This document shows, one piece after another, positions 27,796-37,011 of a DNA stretch of 64,000 nt. The position numbers and the translations under genes were made by a program. The notes beneath the pieces were generated by a model. It saw nothing but the letters and a program-made list of their open reading frames with translations. It was not told the origin of the DNA and did no database searches. Numbering within the stretch: the stretch's first letter is position 1; each line of letters starts with the position of its first letter. Source of the DNA: Agrobacterium albertimagni AOL15 (lineage in GTDB: Bacteria; Pseudomonadota; Alphaproteobacteria; Rhizobiales; Rhizobiaceae); contig NZ_ALJF01000013.1 of the NCBI RefSeq assembly GCF_000300855.1, positions 372,001 through 436,000 of the forward strand. The letters run 5' to 3'.

Positions 27796-28356
27796 ATGAC
27801 AGGCAGCAATGCAAGGGACCCTCGCGAGTTCACCTACCTGGTGAAGGTCGCCCATATTTCCGCCAACCCGGTGCAGGTCCATGTGGAGGCCGACGAGCGC
27901 GAGCGTCAGGGTCTTGCAGAGTTGTGGAACGTCGAGGCGGTCAATCGTCTCTCTGCCGACCTGCAGATCGCCCGCTGGAAAAAGGACGGTGTACGCATCA
28001 AGGGTCATGTTGCGGGAGAACTAGTGCAGGCCTGCGTCGTGACCCTGGAACCGGTGGTCTCCACGATCGACCAGGAAATCGACCAGATCTTCGTGCCAGA
28101 GGGCTCGAAACTCGCGCGCATCGTGCTCGATGGAGCGGGCGAAATGGTGCTCGATCCAGAAGGTCCCGATCTTCCGGAGACCTTCACAGGCGACACCATC
28201 GATGCGGGCGCATTGGTGGCTGAATTTGCCGCTCTCGACATCGATCCCTATCCGAAAAAGGAAGGCGTCGCCTTCTCCGGACACATCGAAAGCAAGGTCG
28301 AAGAAGTCAAGAAGCCGTCGCCCTTTGCGGTCCTGAAAGACTGGAAAAAGGATTGA
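27796..28356 (+). CDS. YceD/DUF177 family protein
   Basis: The protein has 186 residues. YceD proteins are linked to 23S rRNA and ribosome maturation and are usually encoded before rpmF and plsX. Here plsX follows but rpmF is absent from the interval. VQACVVTLEPV (about 75-85) and the conserved ALDIDPYPKKEGV end are visible. It lies 60 bases after the chaperone gene. Co-transcription with plsX is possible over a 101-base gap. Confidence 0.9.
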   Translation: MTGSNARDPREFTYLVKVAHISANPVQVHVEADERERQGLAELWNVEAVNRLSADLQIARWKKDGVRIKGHVAGELVQACVVTLEPVVSTIDQEIDQIFVPEGSKLARIVLDGAGEMVLDPEGPDLPETFTGDTIDAGALVAEFAALDIDPYPKKEGVAFSGHIESKVEEVKKPSPFAVLKDWKKD

Positions 28357-28457
28357 TCATCCCCCATCTGCACCTGCGGGTGGGTTGTGTGCCGAATGAA
28401 AAGCGCTATTTTGGCCGAAAATATCGCTTGCCAGCGATGAAGAAGGGTCAGGTCTAA

Positions 28458-29504
28458 GTGATCAGAATTTCTGTCGACGTCATGGGTGGAGACTTCGGTC
28501 CCGAGGTCGTCATCCCCGGAGCCGCGAAGGCACTCGAGCGTCATCCCGATGTCACCTTCCTTCTCTTCGGCCAGCAGGAGCGCTGCCTGCCGATCCTGGC
28601 GCAGTTTCCGAAGCTGAAGGAAAAATCGACCTTCCATCACTGCGAAGTCTCCGTCACCATGGACGAAAAGCCGAGCCAGGCGCTTCGCCGTGGCCGCTAC
28701 GTCTCCAGCATGTGGCGCTCGATCGAGGCCGTGAAGTCCGGCCAGGCCGATGTCGCCGTGTCGGCCGGCAATACCGGCGCATTGATGGCCATGGCGAAGT
28801 TCTGCCTGCGCACCATGGCGACCATCGAGCGCCCGGCGATTGCCGCGATCTGGCCGACGCTCTCTGGCGAAAGCATCGTGCTCGACGTCGGTGCCGGCAT
28901 CGGTGCAGACGCCCAGCAACTGCTCGACTTCGCCGTCATGGGCGGCGCCATGGCGCGCGCGCTGTTCGAAATCGAGAAGCCCATGGTCGGTCTTCTCAAT
29001 GTCGGCGTGGAAGAGATCAAGGGCCAGGAAGAGGTCAAGGAAGCCGGACGTCTCATTCGTGAGGCCGGCCTCGACACGATCGATTATTACGGCTTTGTCG
29101 AAGGTGATGATCTGGGCAAGGGTACGGTGGATGTCGTCGTCACCGAAGGCTTCACCGGCAATATCGCGTTGAAGACCGCCGAAGGCACGGCCAAGCAGAT
29201 CGCCGAATATCTGCGCTCGGCCATGTCGCGCACCTGGATGGCCAAGCTCGGTTACATCCTGGCAAAGGGCGCCTTTGATCGACTGCGCGAGAAGATGGAC
29301 CCGCGCAAGGTCAACGGCGGCGTCTTCCTCGGCTTGAACGGCATCGTCATCAAGAGCCATGGCGGCACCGATGCCGAAGGCTTTGCGGCAGCACTCGATG
29401 TGGGCTATGACATGGCCCGAAACGGTCTCACCCAGAAGATCGAAAACGACTTGAAAAAATATCACGCGCGGCACCCGTCTCCGGCCGGCCCCGAAGCGGC
29501 GTGA
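28458..29504 (+). CDS. plsX: Phosphate acyltransferase PlsX
   Basis: It makes acyl-phosphate from acyl-ACP for phospholipid synthesis, with PlsY. It has 348 residues, starting at GTG 28458. DVMGGDFGP (7-15) and [13 protein letters not shown] are conserved, and the C-terminal [15 protein letters not shown] signature is present. It acts peripherally at the inner membrane. fabH begins 16 bases later, so the two form a lipid operon. Confidence 0.97.
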   Translation: MIRISVDVMGGDFGPEVVIPGAAKALERHPDVTFLLFGQQERCLPILAQFPKLKEKSTFHHCEVSVTMDEKPSQALRRGRYVSSMWRSIEAVKSGQADVAVSAGNTGALMAMAKFCLRTMATIERPAIAAIWPTLSGESIVLDVGAGIGADAQQLLDFAVMGGAMARALFEIEKPMVGLLNVGVEEIKGQEEVKEAGRLIREAGLDTIDYYGFVEGDDLGKGTVDVVVTEGFTGNIALKTAEGTAKQIAEYLRSAMSRTWMAKLGYILAKGAFDRLREKMDPRKVNGGVFLGLNGIVIKSHGGTDAEGFAAALDVGYDMARNGLTQKIENDLKKYHARHPSPAGPEAA

Positions 29505-29520
29505 AAGGTAGGAAACTCCA

Positions 29521-30492
29521 ATGATCCGTTCTGTAGTTCGCGGTTTCGGAGCATCGCTCCCGAAACGGGTTATGACCAATGGCGACCTCGAAAGCCTGGT
29601 TGAAACCTCCGACGAGTGGATTGTTCAGCGTACCGGCATCAAGCAGCGCTACATCGCCAGCGAGGGCGAGACGACGGCATCGCTCGGCGCCGCCGCCGCC
29701 CAAGAAGCGCTCGATCGCGCTGGTCTGACAGTCGCCGACATCGATCTGATCATTTGTGCCACCTCCACGCCCGACAACACCTTCCCCGCGACGGCCGTCA
29801 ACATCCAGAACCGTCTCGGCATGCATCACGGCTTCGCCTTCGATGTCCAGGCCGTCTGTTCGGGCTTCGTCTATGCCATGGCAACCGCTGATCTCTATAT
29901 CCGCGGCGGCATGGCCAAGCGCGTGCTGGTCATCGGCGCCGAGACCTTCTCGCGCATCCTCGACTGGACCGACCGCACGACCTGCGTTCTCTTCGGCGAT
30001 GGTGCCGGCGCACTGGTGCTCGAGGCGGCGGAAGGCGAGGGAGCGGTTACGGATCGCGGCATTCTGACGTCGAATCTCCGTTCCGACGGCGTCCATCGCG
30101 AAAAGCTCTATGTGGACGGCGGACCATCGACCACAGGCACGGTCGGCCACCTGCGCATGGAAGGCCGCGAAGTCTTCAAACATGCCGTCGGCATGATCAC
30201 CGACGTCATCGAGGGGGCCTTCACCGCGACTGGCACGACGGCTGACGACATCGACTGGCTGGTGCCGCATCAGGCCAACAAGCGCATCATCGACGCCTCG
30301 GCCAAGAAGCTCGGCATCCCCGACGAGAAGGTCGTGATCACCGTCGACAAGCATGGAAATACGTCCGCGGCATCCATTCCGCTGGCACTTGCGACGGCGG
30401 CCGGCGACGGCCGGATCAAGCAGGGCGATCTGGTGATGCTCGAGGCGATGGGCGGCGGCTTCACCTGGGGCGCCGTGCTGGTGCGCTGGTAG
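29521..30492 (+). CDS. fabH: Beta-ketoacyl-ACP synthase III
   Basis: It starts fatty-acid chains by condensing acetyl-CoA with malonyl-ACP. It has 323 residues. The catalytic triad is Cys113 (QAVCSGF), His250 (VPHQANKR) and Asn280 (KHGNTSAAS). GKGV-like spacing and length are normal for FabH. It is co-transcribed with plsX. The gap to ihfA contains a candidate promoter, so ihfA can be expressed separately. Confidence 0.97.
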   Translation: MIRSVVRGFGASLPKRVMTNGDLESLVETSDEWIVQRTGIKQRYIASEGETTASLGAAAAQEALDRAGLTVADIDLIICATSTPDNTFPATAVNIQNRLGMHHGFAFDVQAVCSGFVYAMATADLYIRGGMAKRVLVIGAETFSRILDWTDRTTCVLFGDGAGALVLEAAEGEGAVTDRGILTSNLRSDGVHREKLYVDGGPSTTGTVGHLRMEGREVFKHAVGMITDVIEGAFTATGTTADDIDWLVPHQANKRIIDASAKKLGIPDEKVVITVDKHGNTSAASIPLALATAAGDGRIKQGDLVMLEAMGGGFTWGAVLVRW

Positions 30493-30528
30493 CATTTGAA
30501 ACCCTAAAAATTGCGCATCGACAAGCAC

Positions 30529-30557
30529 TTGACCGTTGCGGCCAAGGGCAATAGTCT
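30529..30557 (+). promoter_or_regulatory. Candidate sigma70-type promoter of ihfA
   Basis: TTGACC (30529-30534) and TAGTCT (30552-30557) are separated by 17 bases and lie 43 bases before the ihfA start. The -35 is strong and the -10 weak. No transcription data are available. Confidence 0.45.
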
Positions 30558-30600
30558 CTGCCCAATTCAACAAGATCATTGATTTAGGCGGGCGAGAACA

Positions 30601-30939
30601 ATGGCCGGAAAGACAGTGACGCGTGCGGATTTGGCAGAATCAGTCTTTCGCAAGGTCGGTCTTTCCCGGACGGAATCCGCCGAGCTCGTGGAAACCGTGA
30701 TCGACGAGATTTGCAACGCCATTGTGCGCGGTGAATCCGTGAAGCTCTCCTCGTTTGCAACCTTCCAGGTGCGCAGCAAGAACGAGCGCATCGGCCGCAA
30801 TCCGAAGACCGGCGAGGAAGTGCCGATCTCTCCGCGTCGTGTCATGACCTTCAAGGCGTCGAATGTGCTGAAGCAGCGCATCTTGCGGGCTCATATCGCC
30901 CGCAAGGCGAAGCAGAAGCCGGCCAATCCTGCGGCCTGA
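30601..30939 (+). CDS. ihfA: Integration host factor alpha subunit
   Basis: It is one half of the DNA-bending IHF heterodimer. It has 112 residues, a little longer than E. coli IhfA because of a basic C-terminal tail. The DNA-binding arm is visible in [21 protein letters not shown]. The fabH-ihfA-merR order is common in alphaproteobacteria. It is followed by the MerR gene after about 120 bases. Confidence 0.95.
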   Translation: MAGKTVTRADLAESVFRKVGLSRTESAELVETVIDEICNAIVRGESVKLSSFATFQVRSKNERIGRNPKTGEEVPISPRRVMTFKASNVLKQRILRAHIARKAKQKPANPAA

Positions 30940-31058
30940 GAAAGACCAAAATCGGTGGAGCATCTCGCCGCCGATCATCGAGCGCTTGAAAACCAGCCCT
31001 CACCCCGTTGAAATGTGATCCGAGTCGCGCGTCCGCGCGATCGTCGAGGAGCGCTGTG

Positions 31059-31598
31059 ATGCAGTTGGACAAGAGCCCGGATGCTTTCCGCACGATCAGT
31101 GAAGTGGCTGACGATCTCGACCTGCCGCAACACGTCCTGCGCTTTTGGGAAACCCGTTTCCCGCAGATCAAGCCGCTGAAGCGCGGCGGCGGACGACGTT
31201 ACTATCGTCCTGATGACGTCGAACTGCTGAAGGGTATCCGCCATCTGCTCTACGATCAGGGGTATACGATCAAGGGCGTGCAGAAGCTTCTGAAGACCAA
31301 TGGCAACAAGTTCGTCATGGCGGTCGCGACCGGCGATGTCGCCACCATGGAAGCGCTTGTTGCTGCCAATGCCTCTAAGAGCGACGAGCCGAAGGTCAAT
31401 GTCGACGAGGACCAGGTCGTCGGCCGACCCAAGGTGCGCACCAGTGGTCGCTTCTTCGGCTTCGGTGGCAACGCCGGTGACGACGCACCGGAAATCTCGG
31501 TCGGCAAGGGCTCCATTGGCAAGGAAGACCGCGCGCTCTTGCAGGAGGCGCTGTTCGACCTGCTTGAATGCAAGCGCCTGCTTGATCAGGTCAGGTGA
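31059..31598 (+). CDS. MerR-family transcriptional regulator
   Basis: The protein has 179 residues from ATG 31059, with CGAGGAG just upstream; the in-frame ATG 31008 lacks this. The winged helix spans residues about 10-80: [21 protein letters not shown], then the wing with [12 protein letters not shown]. No metal-binding Cys follow, so a metal-sensor role is unlikely. Its place after ihfA is conserved but its target is unknown. Confidence 0.9.
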   Translation: MQLDKSPDAFRTISEVADDLDLPQHVLRFWETRFPQIKPLKRGGGRRYYRPDDVELLKGIRHLLYDQGYTIKGVQKLLKTNGNKFVMAVATGDVATMEALVAANASKSDEPKVNVDEDQVVGRPKVRTSGRFFGFGGNAGDDAPEISVGKGSIGKEDRALLQEALFDLLECKRLLDQVR

Positions 31599-31677
31599 CG
31601 ACGCTCGGTTCCCTTGTGCGGAACACCACTTGACCTTGAGGCGTTGAAGGACCGACACGCAACCCGCGCGAGGCTCC

Positions 31678-32088
31678 ATGAAACGGCTTTTCATCACACT
31701 CCCAGTTCTCTCCCTGCTTGCCGCCCCGGTGCTGGCACAGCAGGCGGCTCCGTCGTCTGACGCCGCCGAACCCAGACCGACCACCGTCCAGGATGCCTGC
31801 ATCTTCGTGGCGAAAAACATGCTGATGGTCAAAGATCTGAAGGTCGGCGTTGTCCAGGCCTTCCCAGAGCTCGATCCGCCGGGCGCAAGGCTTACCTATT
31901 CCACCCGCATGGACAGCGAACCCCAGGACATCTCCGACGAGATCGAATGCCAGTTCGAACCGGGTGCCGAACCGTTGCAGGTGACCCGCTTCTGCATGGA
32001 CCGCACCTGCTACGCCGCAAACAGCGAAGAGCCCGAAGAGCGCCGCCGCTTCGAAGAGGTGAGGGCGCTGATGCAGCGCCTGGATTGA
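31678..32088 (+). CDS. Small secreted protein of unknown function
   Basis: The protein has 136 residues with a signal peptide that likely ends at VLA-QQ (20-21). The mature part has three to four cysteines, including FCMDRTCYAANSEEPEERRRF near the C-terminus, suggesting a disulphide. It ends with a helical tail. I do not recognise the family. It sits between merR and tRNA-Pro. Confidence 0.72.
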   Translation: MKRLFITLPVLSLLAAPVLAQQAAPSSDAAEPRPTTVQDACIFVAKNMLMVKDLKVGVVQAFPELDPPGARLTYSTRMDSEPQDISDEIECQFEPGAEPLQVTRFCMDRTCYAANSEEPEERRRFEEVRALMQRLD

Positions 32089-32171
32089 TCACCCTCGCAT
32101 TTTTTCATCCGCCCTGGAGTTTCCCCTTGCGCAGAAATGGCTGACTGTCTAAAGGGAACTTGCTGTCGAGC

Positions 32172-32187
32172 GGGTCACGCGTGACCC
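32172..32187. repeat. 16-base perfect palindrome upstream of tRNA-Pro
   Basis: GGGTCACGCGTGACCC reads the same on both strands and ends 22 bases before the mature tRNA 5' end. It falls where the 5' leader of the transcript or its promoter would be. It could be a protein-binding operator or an RNA stem. Confidence 0.6.
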
Positions 32188-32209
32188 AACATGCACGACT
32201 GGCAGATGA

Positions 32210-32286
<77 letters not shown>

Positions 32287-32334
32287 TTTTATGCTCAGGG
32301 ATCAATCACTTGATTTCAACGCATGGTTAGAGAG

Positions 32335-32364
32335 ACCGGGTACCGCAAGGTGCCCGGTTTTTTC
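32335..32364 (+). terminator. Intrinsic terminator after tRNA-Pro
   Basis: ACCGGGTACC (32335-32344) pairs with GGTGCCCGGT (32349-32358), with one G-U pair and a GCAA loop, followed by TTTTTT. It lies about 50 bases past the tRNA CCA. Confidence 0.9.
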
Positions 32365-32491
32365 GTGCTCCCTGTCAGGCCGCAGTTGATTTGGCATACA
32401 GACAAGAGACTCGGCTTCTTTTGGATTCTGTCCTATGTTTGCTGCAATGCAGCATTATATGGGGTGGAGGTTCGAAAGGGGCCGAAATCCG

Positions 32492-33514
32492 ATGCGCTTC
32501 AAGTTCTCCATGTCTCCGCTCTCCGCGCTGCTCCGTAGCCAGAAACGTCTGCAGCGCAGGCTGGAGAAGGCGATGCCCAAGCTCAGGGTGTCGGAGCCGC
32601 CGAAAGTTTCTAAGCCCCGTGCGCCGCGTTCCGGCCTTGTGCAGGTGCATGCCTTTGGCAGCAATCCCGGACGACTGCGAATGTTTGAATATGTGCCCTC
32701 CACCCGCCGGGACCCAGCCACGCTCGTGGTGGTCCTGCATGGCTGTCTGCAGACTGCAAAACAGTATGATCGTGGCAGCGGCTGGAGCCGCATGGCGCGG
32801 GACAAGGGGTTCGTTCTGCTCTATCCGGAGCAAACCAAGGAAAACAATCACAACCTCTGCTTCAACTGGTTTCGCCCGAGCATGGTGGCGCGTGACCGCG
32901 GTGAGCTGATGTCGATCCGCCAGATGATCGAGCATGCGATGGAACGCCATGGGATCGCCGAGGACAGAGTGTTTATCCAGGGCCTGTCGGCCGGCGGTGC
33001 CATGGCCAATGCGCTCCTGGTCACCTATCCGCATCTCTTCGCTGCAGGCCAAGTGGTGGGTGGGCTTGCATTCGGCGCTGCGCGTGACGCCATGTCGGCT
33101 CTTTCAGTGATGAAGTCCGGTCCTCGCCGCCAACGGCGGGAATGGGGCGATCTTGCGCGGAGTGCGGCAGCAGACGCGTCCAGCCAAAAGCCGGCCGTCG
33201 CGATCTGGCAGGGCAGGGCAGATCGGGTGGTGTCGCCGGGCAATGCCGAAGCGCTGCTCGCCCAATGGCTCGATCTCCACGGGCTCGACGAACTAGCCGG
33301 TGAGAGTGAGGCACGGCTCGAGGGTTCGATGATCGTCTGGAAGGATGCCAAAGGCAGAAGGCTGGTCGAGTATCGCCTGCTCGATGCCTTGGACCATGGC
33401 CTGCCCGTCATCACGCGACGTGCTGGCTCTGAGCGCCAGGCGTACATGCTTGAGGGCGCCATCGGCGCCCCCCAGCAGTTCTATGAAACATTCATCCGGC
33501 CACGCCGAACGTGA
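32492..33514 (+). CDS. PHB depolymerase-family esterase
   Basis: The protein has 340 residues from ATG 32492. That start is uncertain; in-frame ATGs at 32435 and 32462 also exist without good ribosome-binding sites. It is an alpha/beta hydrolase of the poly(3-hydroxybutyrate) depolymerase/LpqC type: oxyanion-hole LHGC (82-85), nucleophile elbow GLSAGG with Ser166, then GRADRVVSPGNA and LDHGLP likely carrying the acid and His. No clear signal peptide is seen, so it may be intracellular. The true substrate could be a polyester or another ester. Confidence 0.82.
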   Translation: MRFKFSMSPLSALLRSQKRLQRRLEKAMPKLRVSEPPKVSKPRAPRSGLVQVHAFGSNPGRLRMFEYVPSTRRDPATLVVVLHGCLQTAKQYDRGSGWSRMARDKGFVLLYPEQTKENNHNLCFNWFRPSMVARDRGELMSIRQMIEHAMERHGIAEDRVFIQGLSAGGAMANALLVTYPHLFAAGQVVGGLAFGAARDAMSALSVMKSGPRRQRREWGDLARSAAADASSQKPAVAIWQGRADRVVSPGNAEALLAQWLDLHGLDELAGESEARLEGSMIVWKDAKGRRLVEYRLLDALDHGLPVITRRAGSERQAYMLEGAIGAPQQFYETFIRPRRT

Positions 33515-33532
33515 GCTGTCTGAAGCGATGGC

Positions 33533-33682
33533 TCAGTTTTCCTCGATCGAGACGCCGCTCTCGCCGATCCGGAGTTCCACGCCATCCGGCTTCTGCTCTT
33601 CCTGGTAGACATAGATACCGAGGCCGATGACGGCGACCACGAGGGCGCCGATGATGAGGTAAAGGCCATTGTTCCGGCTCAT
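33533..33682 (-). CDS. 49-residue single-helix membrane protein
   Basis: The minus strand encodes 49 residues starting MSRNNGLYLIIGALVVAVIG. One transmembrane helix is followed by a charged soluble tail ending GESGVSIEEN. AGGAG lies six bases upstream of the start at 33682. It is convergent with the esterase gene. I recall very similar short proteins in Rhizobiales, but no function is known to me. Confidence 0.7.
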   Translation of the reverse strand: MSRNNGLYLIIGALVVAVIGLGIYVYQEEQKPDGVELRIGESGVSIEEN

Positions 33683-33759
33683 GAAATTCTCCTGTCTGAT
33701 GATTTCGGACAGGGAAAGCCTGGGCGCCGGTTATTGTTCCATCGCCATATTGGAAAAAC

Positions 33760-34053
33760 TCAATCGTCGTTGGCGGCGGTCAGTTCCTCGGGACGCATGC
33801 CGTCGTCACCGCCGCGCGCGGCAAGACGAAGTCCTTCTGCACCCTGGCCGCCTTCGCCCGCCTCCAGAAAGACGACACCCATTTCCGTGAGCGCAGTCTT
33901 CAGCGCCGTGTAATGCTGAGGTGTGGCGTCATAGCCATTCCCGGCTTCGATCTGCAGGATCAGGAGCGCGGGCACGCCGCTTTCCTGGGACAATCGGTCG
34001 ATGGTGACGTCGAGCATGGCGCGCGCGGCGCGTATCTGAGCAGGTGTGATCAT
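33760..34053 (-). CDS. Small HTH (XRE-like) regulator
   Basis: The protein has 97 residues. The N-terminus reads MITPAQIRAARAMLDVTIDRLSQESGV, an XRE-like helix-turn-helix in which the usual Gln/Glu recognition features are weakened. The rest is low-complexity, Gly- and Glu-rich. It may be a short regulator related to the many rhizobial 'MITPAQLRAAR' proteins. DNA binding is inferred. Confidence 0.65.
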   Translation of the reverse strand: MITPAQIRAARAMLDVTIDRLSQESGVPALLILQIEAGNGYDATPQHYTALKTALTEMGVVFLEAGEGGQGAEGLRLAARGGDDGMRPEELTAANDD

Positions 34054-34116
34054 AAGTAAAGTATGGGGTGCGCCGGCAAGAATTCAATGCAGCGGCCTCA
34101 ATCGGCACTATCTGCG

Positions 34117-35349
34117 TCAGTTCCGCAAGGCCCGCTGATGACGCCATTCGGCAGCTCCGCAGCCCCAGACGATGCCGAGCACCAGATAGAAATGCCGCCA
34201 GTGGTCTGTATCGATAACGTTGCCGATCAGGATATGGCCGACAAGGACAATCCAGGCGACCATGAGATAGGGTTGCCATGGTCGCTCGCGCAGCAAGTAG
34301 CGGAAGCCCATCGACACGGTCCAGATCATCAGGGTCACGTAAGACACGAAGCCGATCCAGCCATAGGCCATCAGGGATTTCAGCCAGATATTGTGTTCGT
34401 CCTCCGGGAAGATCCGACCGAACATCATCGGCCCGATCCCGAGTGGCCTCTCCATCGCCAGTTCAAAACCCAGACGGTGGCGGGCAAACCGCCCCAGGTG
34501 ACCGCCGTCATATTCCTGCACCAGCTGGGTTCGTGTCTCGAACAGCGCTCGCACCTTCTCGAACTGCAAAGCGACGGAGAGCGCCAAGACCATGGAGATT
34601 ACGGCGGCAAGCGACAGGACCAGGATCTTCAGGCGAAAGGCGTTGGTCCGCTCCTTGAGGAGCATGACGAAGACGAGGGCGACCGTGCAGAAGAGAAACA
34701 GTCCCCAGGCGGCGCGCGAGAAGGAGAGAAACACAGCAAAGGCAAGGATCAGGATGCCGACAATCCGCAGCGGTGATTCCAGCAGCCGGCCTTTCAGCAT
34801 GCCATGCATGAGGTAGAGGGTCGGCGCGACGAGGAACGGGCCGAAGACGTTGGGATCCTGGAAGGCCCCCATGGCGCGGTCATAGCGGGTGAACATCTCC
34901 GCCCCGGGAAAGGCGTGGAAGTAGCCGAGGATCCCGAGCATGCCCGTGATGATGGCCGCAGCCACCCAGGCCTGGAAGATCAATTTCAACCTTTGCGGCC
35001 TGTCCTCGATGACGGCTGCATAGAACACAGCAGTCAGCGCCAGGAAGATCGACACCGCAACATAGAGAACCTGCTCCGTCAGGATATTCCGCAGCATGGT
35101 GAGCGCCAGCAATCCGCCGACATTGAAGACGAGCAGAAGGGCGAGCAGGGGGGCCACGACCCGCGAAATCTTCAGGCCGAAGAGGAACCAGAGAGCGACC
35201 TGGCCGACCATGAGAAGTTCGTAAGGAGCGGGTTCGGATATGACGAAACCGGACAGGAAGACGCCGAGTGCCATGATCCAGGAGATCATCAGCTGAACGG
35301 CCGCCGCCTGTGGGTTGAAGGGCCTGGCTTGATTGACGACGGCACTCAA
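34117..35349 (-). CDS. O-antigen ligase/Wzy-type polysaccharide polymerase
   Basis: The protein has 410 residues with about ten to twelve hydrophobic helices. A characteristic periplasmic-loop region includes SFSRAAWG and GHLGRFARHRLGFE, then LGIGPMMFG. It belongs to the Wzy/WaaL superfamily and is probably the polymerase of the adjoining exopolysaccharide cluster. The start is TTG 35349, whose first bases overlap the stop of the upstream sugar-transferase gene (TTGA), so translation is probably coupled. A ligase role is possible but less likely next to Wza and Wzc. Confidence 0.85.
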   Translation of the reverse strand: MSAVVNQARPFNPQAAAVQLMISWIMALGVFLSGFVISEPAPYELLMVGQVALWFLFGLKISRVVAPLLALLLVFNVGGLLALTMLRNILTEQVLYVAVSIFLALTAVFYAAVIEDRPQRLKLIFQAWVAAAIITGMLGILGYFHAFPGAEMFTRYDRAMGAFQDPNVFGPFLVAPTLYLMHGMLKGRLLESPLRIVGILILAFAVFLSFSRAAWGLFLFCTVALVFVMLLKERTNAFRLKILVLSLAAVISMVLALSVALQFEKVRALFETRTQLVQEYDGGHLGRFARHRLGFELAMERPLGIGPMMFGRIFPEDEHNIWLKSLMAYGWIGFVSYVTLMIWTVSMGFRYLLRERPWQPYLMVAWIVLVGHILIGNVIDTDHWRHFYLVLGIVWGCGAAEWRHQRALRN

Positions 35350-36902
35350 TAGGCGTTCTCGGTATTGAGCAGCCTGAGAGGTGTCAGGAACAGGATCTTC
35401 AGATCGAACCAGAGAGACCAGTTCTCGATGTAATAGAGGTCATAGGCCGTGCGGAACTTGATCTTATCGTCGGTGTCGATTTCGCCGCGCCAGCCGTTGA
35501 TCTGTGCCCAGCCCGTGACTCCGGGCTTGACCCGGTGGCGGGCGAAGTAACCCTCGACGATCTCGCCGAAGGTCTTGTCGCGGGTCTGGCCGAGGACGGC
35601 ATGGGGACGCGGGCCGACCAGCGAAAGGTCGCCGCGCAGCACGTTGAAGATCTGCGGCAACTCGTCGATCGATGTCTTGCGGATGAACCGGCCGACCGGC
35701 GTCACGCGCGGATCGTTCTTCGTGACCGCATTCTTCGCCGAGGGGTCGCTCATCTCCGTATACATCGACCGGAATTTCAAAACGTTGATCACCTCGTTGT
35801 TGAAGCCATGCCGCTTCTGCACGAAGAGAACCGGTCCCTTGGATGTCGTCTTGACGGCAATCGCCGTGGCAATGAACACCGGCCACAACAGGATGAGGGC
35901 GAGAACGCTGAAGAAAATGTCGAAGGCGCGCTTGGCAACCGAATCCCAGTCGCGGATCGGCTTGTCGAGAATATCGAGAAGCGGGACCGCACCGACATGC
36001 GAATAGGCGCGCGGACGGAAGCGCAGATTGTTGGAATGGGCGGCCAGGCGGATATCGACCGGCAAGACCCAAAGCATCTTCAATAGCTGCATGATGCGGG
36101 CTTCAGCGCTAAGCGGCAGCGAGATGATCAGCATGTCGATATGCGCGAGGCGCGCGAATTCGACGAGCTCGGCAACGGTCCCGAGCTTCGGGTAACCGGC
36201 GACCACGTCCGGAGATCGGGCGGCGCCGCGGTCGTCGAAAATGCCGCAGATGCGGATGTCGTTTTCCGGCTGCTGTTCCAGGGCCCGGATCAGGTCCTTG
36301 GCAGGTTTGCCGCCGCCGACGATCACGGCGCGGCGCTCCATCACGCCGTTGCGCCCCCAACGACGAATGCCGAATCCGATCAGATTGCGCTCGATCAGGA
36401 GATACAACGCACCGAGCACGAACCATGCGGCCAGTATGCTGCGGTAATTGGGGTCATAGTCGATGAACAGAAAGTTTGTCAGAGCAACGAGACCAAGGGA
36501 CGCCATCCAGCTTCCGAGCACCCGAGCCATGGAGCCCATCGGCGAGCGCAGGATCGAGACGTGGTAGCAATCACTGGCCTGCATGAAGAGCAATGCGAGC
36601 AGCGAGCCGACAAAGGCACTGACGCTGGTGTCGAGGAAATGAGCGCCCGGATCGACGGCGACGAAGAAGTTCGCGGCGAGCGCAATCCCGAACAGGCTGA
36701 CGAATTCCAGAAACCGAAGCTGGCCAATCACGATCGACGGCGAATAGTTGGCAACGGCATATTGGGAGGCGATCTGGCGTGCCAGTGCGCTGATTTCGGC
36801 CTTGCGCTCCCCTTCCACCTTGTGCAGGGGATCGTCGCCGGTCGTCTGACCGCGACGCAATGCGTCAAGATCGAATGCCTCGGGTTTGTCGACCTTGTTC
36901 AT
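35346..36902 (-). CDS. Polyprenyl-phosphate hexose-1-phosphate transferase (WcaJ/WbaP/ExoY-like)
   Basis: It adds the first sugar phosphate to the lipid carrier, starting each repeat unit. It has 518 residues. The N-terminal part has several membrane helices and a CoA_binding_3/Rossmann-like region (about 185-300). The C-terminal bacterial sugar transferase domain has KRAFDIFFSVLALILLWP, KFRSMYTE, SIDELPQIFNVLRGDLSLVGPRP in pieces, and PGVTGWAQINGWRG. The ATG at 36902 is preferred over the GTG 15 bases earlier. It is the initiating enzyme of the 34-42 kb cluster. Confidence 0.92.
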   Translation of the reverse strand: MNKVDKPEAFDLDALRRGQTTGDDPLHKVEGERKAEISALARQIASQYAVANYSPSIVIGQLRFLEFVSLFGIALAANFFVAVDPGAHFLDTSVSAFVGSLLALLFMQASDCYHVSILRSPMGSMARVLGSWMASLGLVALTNFLFIDYDPNYRSILAAWFVLGALYLLIERNLIGFGIRRWGRNGVMERRAVIVGGGKPAKDLIRALEQQPENDIRICGIFDDRGAARSPDVVAGYPKLGTVAELVEFARLAHIDMLIISLPLSAEARIMQLLKMLWVLPVDIRLAAHSNNLRFRPRAYSHVGAVPLLDILDKPIRDWDSVAKRAFDIFFSVLALILLWPVFIATAIAVKTTSKGPVLFVQKRHGFNNEVINVLKFRSMYTEMSDPSAKNAVTKNDPRVTPVGRFIRKTSIDELPQIFNVLRGDLSLVGPRPHAVLGQTRDKTFGEIVEGYFARHRVKPGVTGWAQINGWRGEIDTDDKIKFRTAYDLYYIENWSLWFDLKILFLTPLRLLNTENAY

Positions 36903-37011
36903 CTCTGGATCTCGCACGTGTGTGCGGGAAGACTACGGCGAAGGTCCTAAGAAACGCTTTAGGATCCCCTCAGAAATGGCGTGATCTGTGCCGTATCAGT
37001 GCAAGCCGCGG

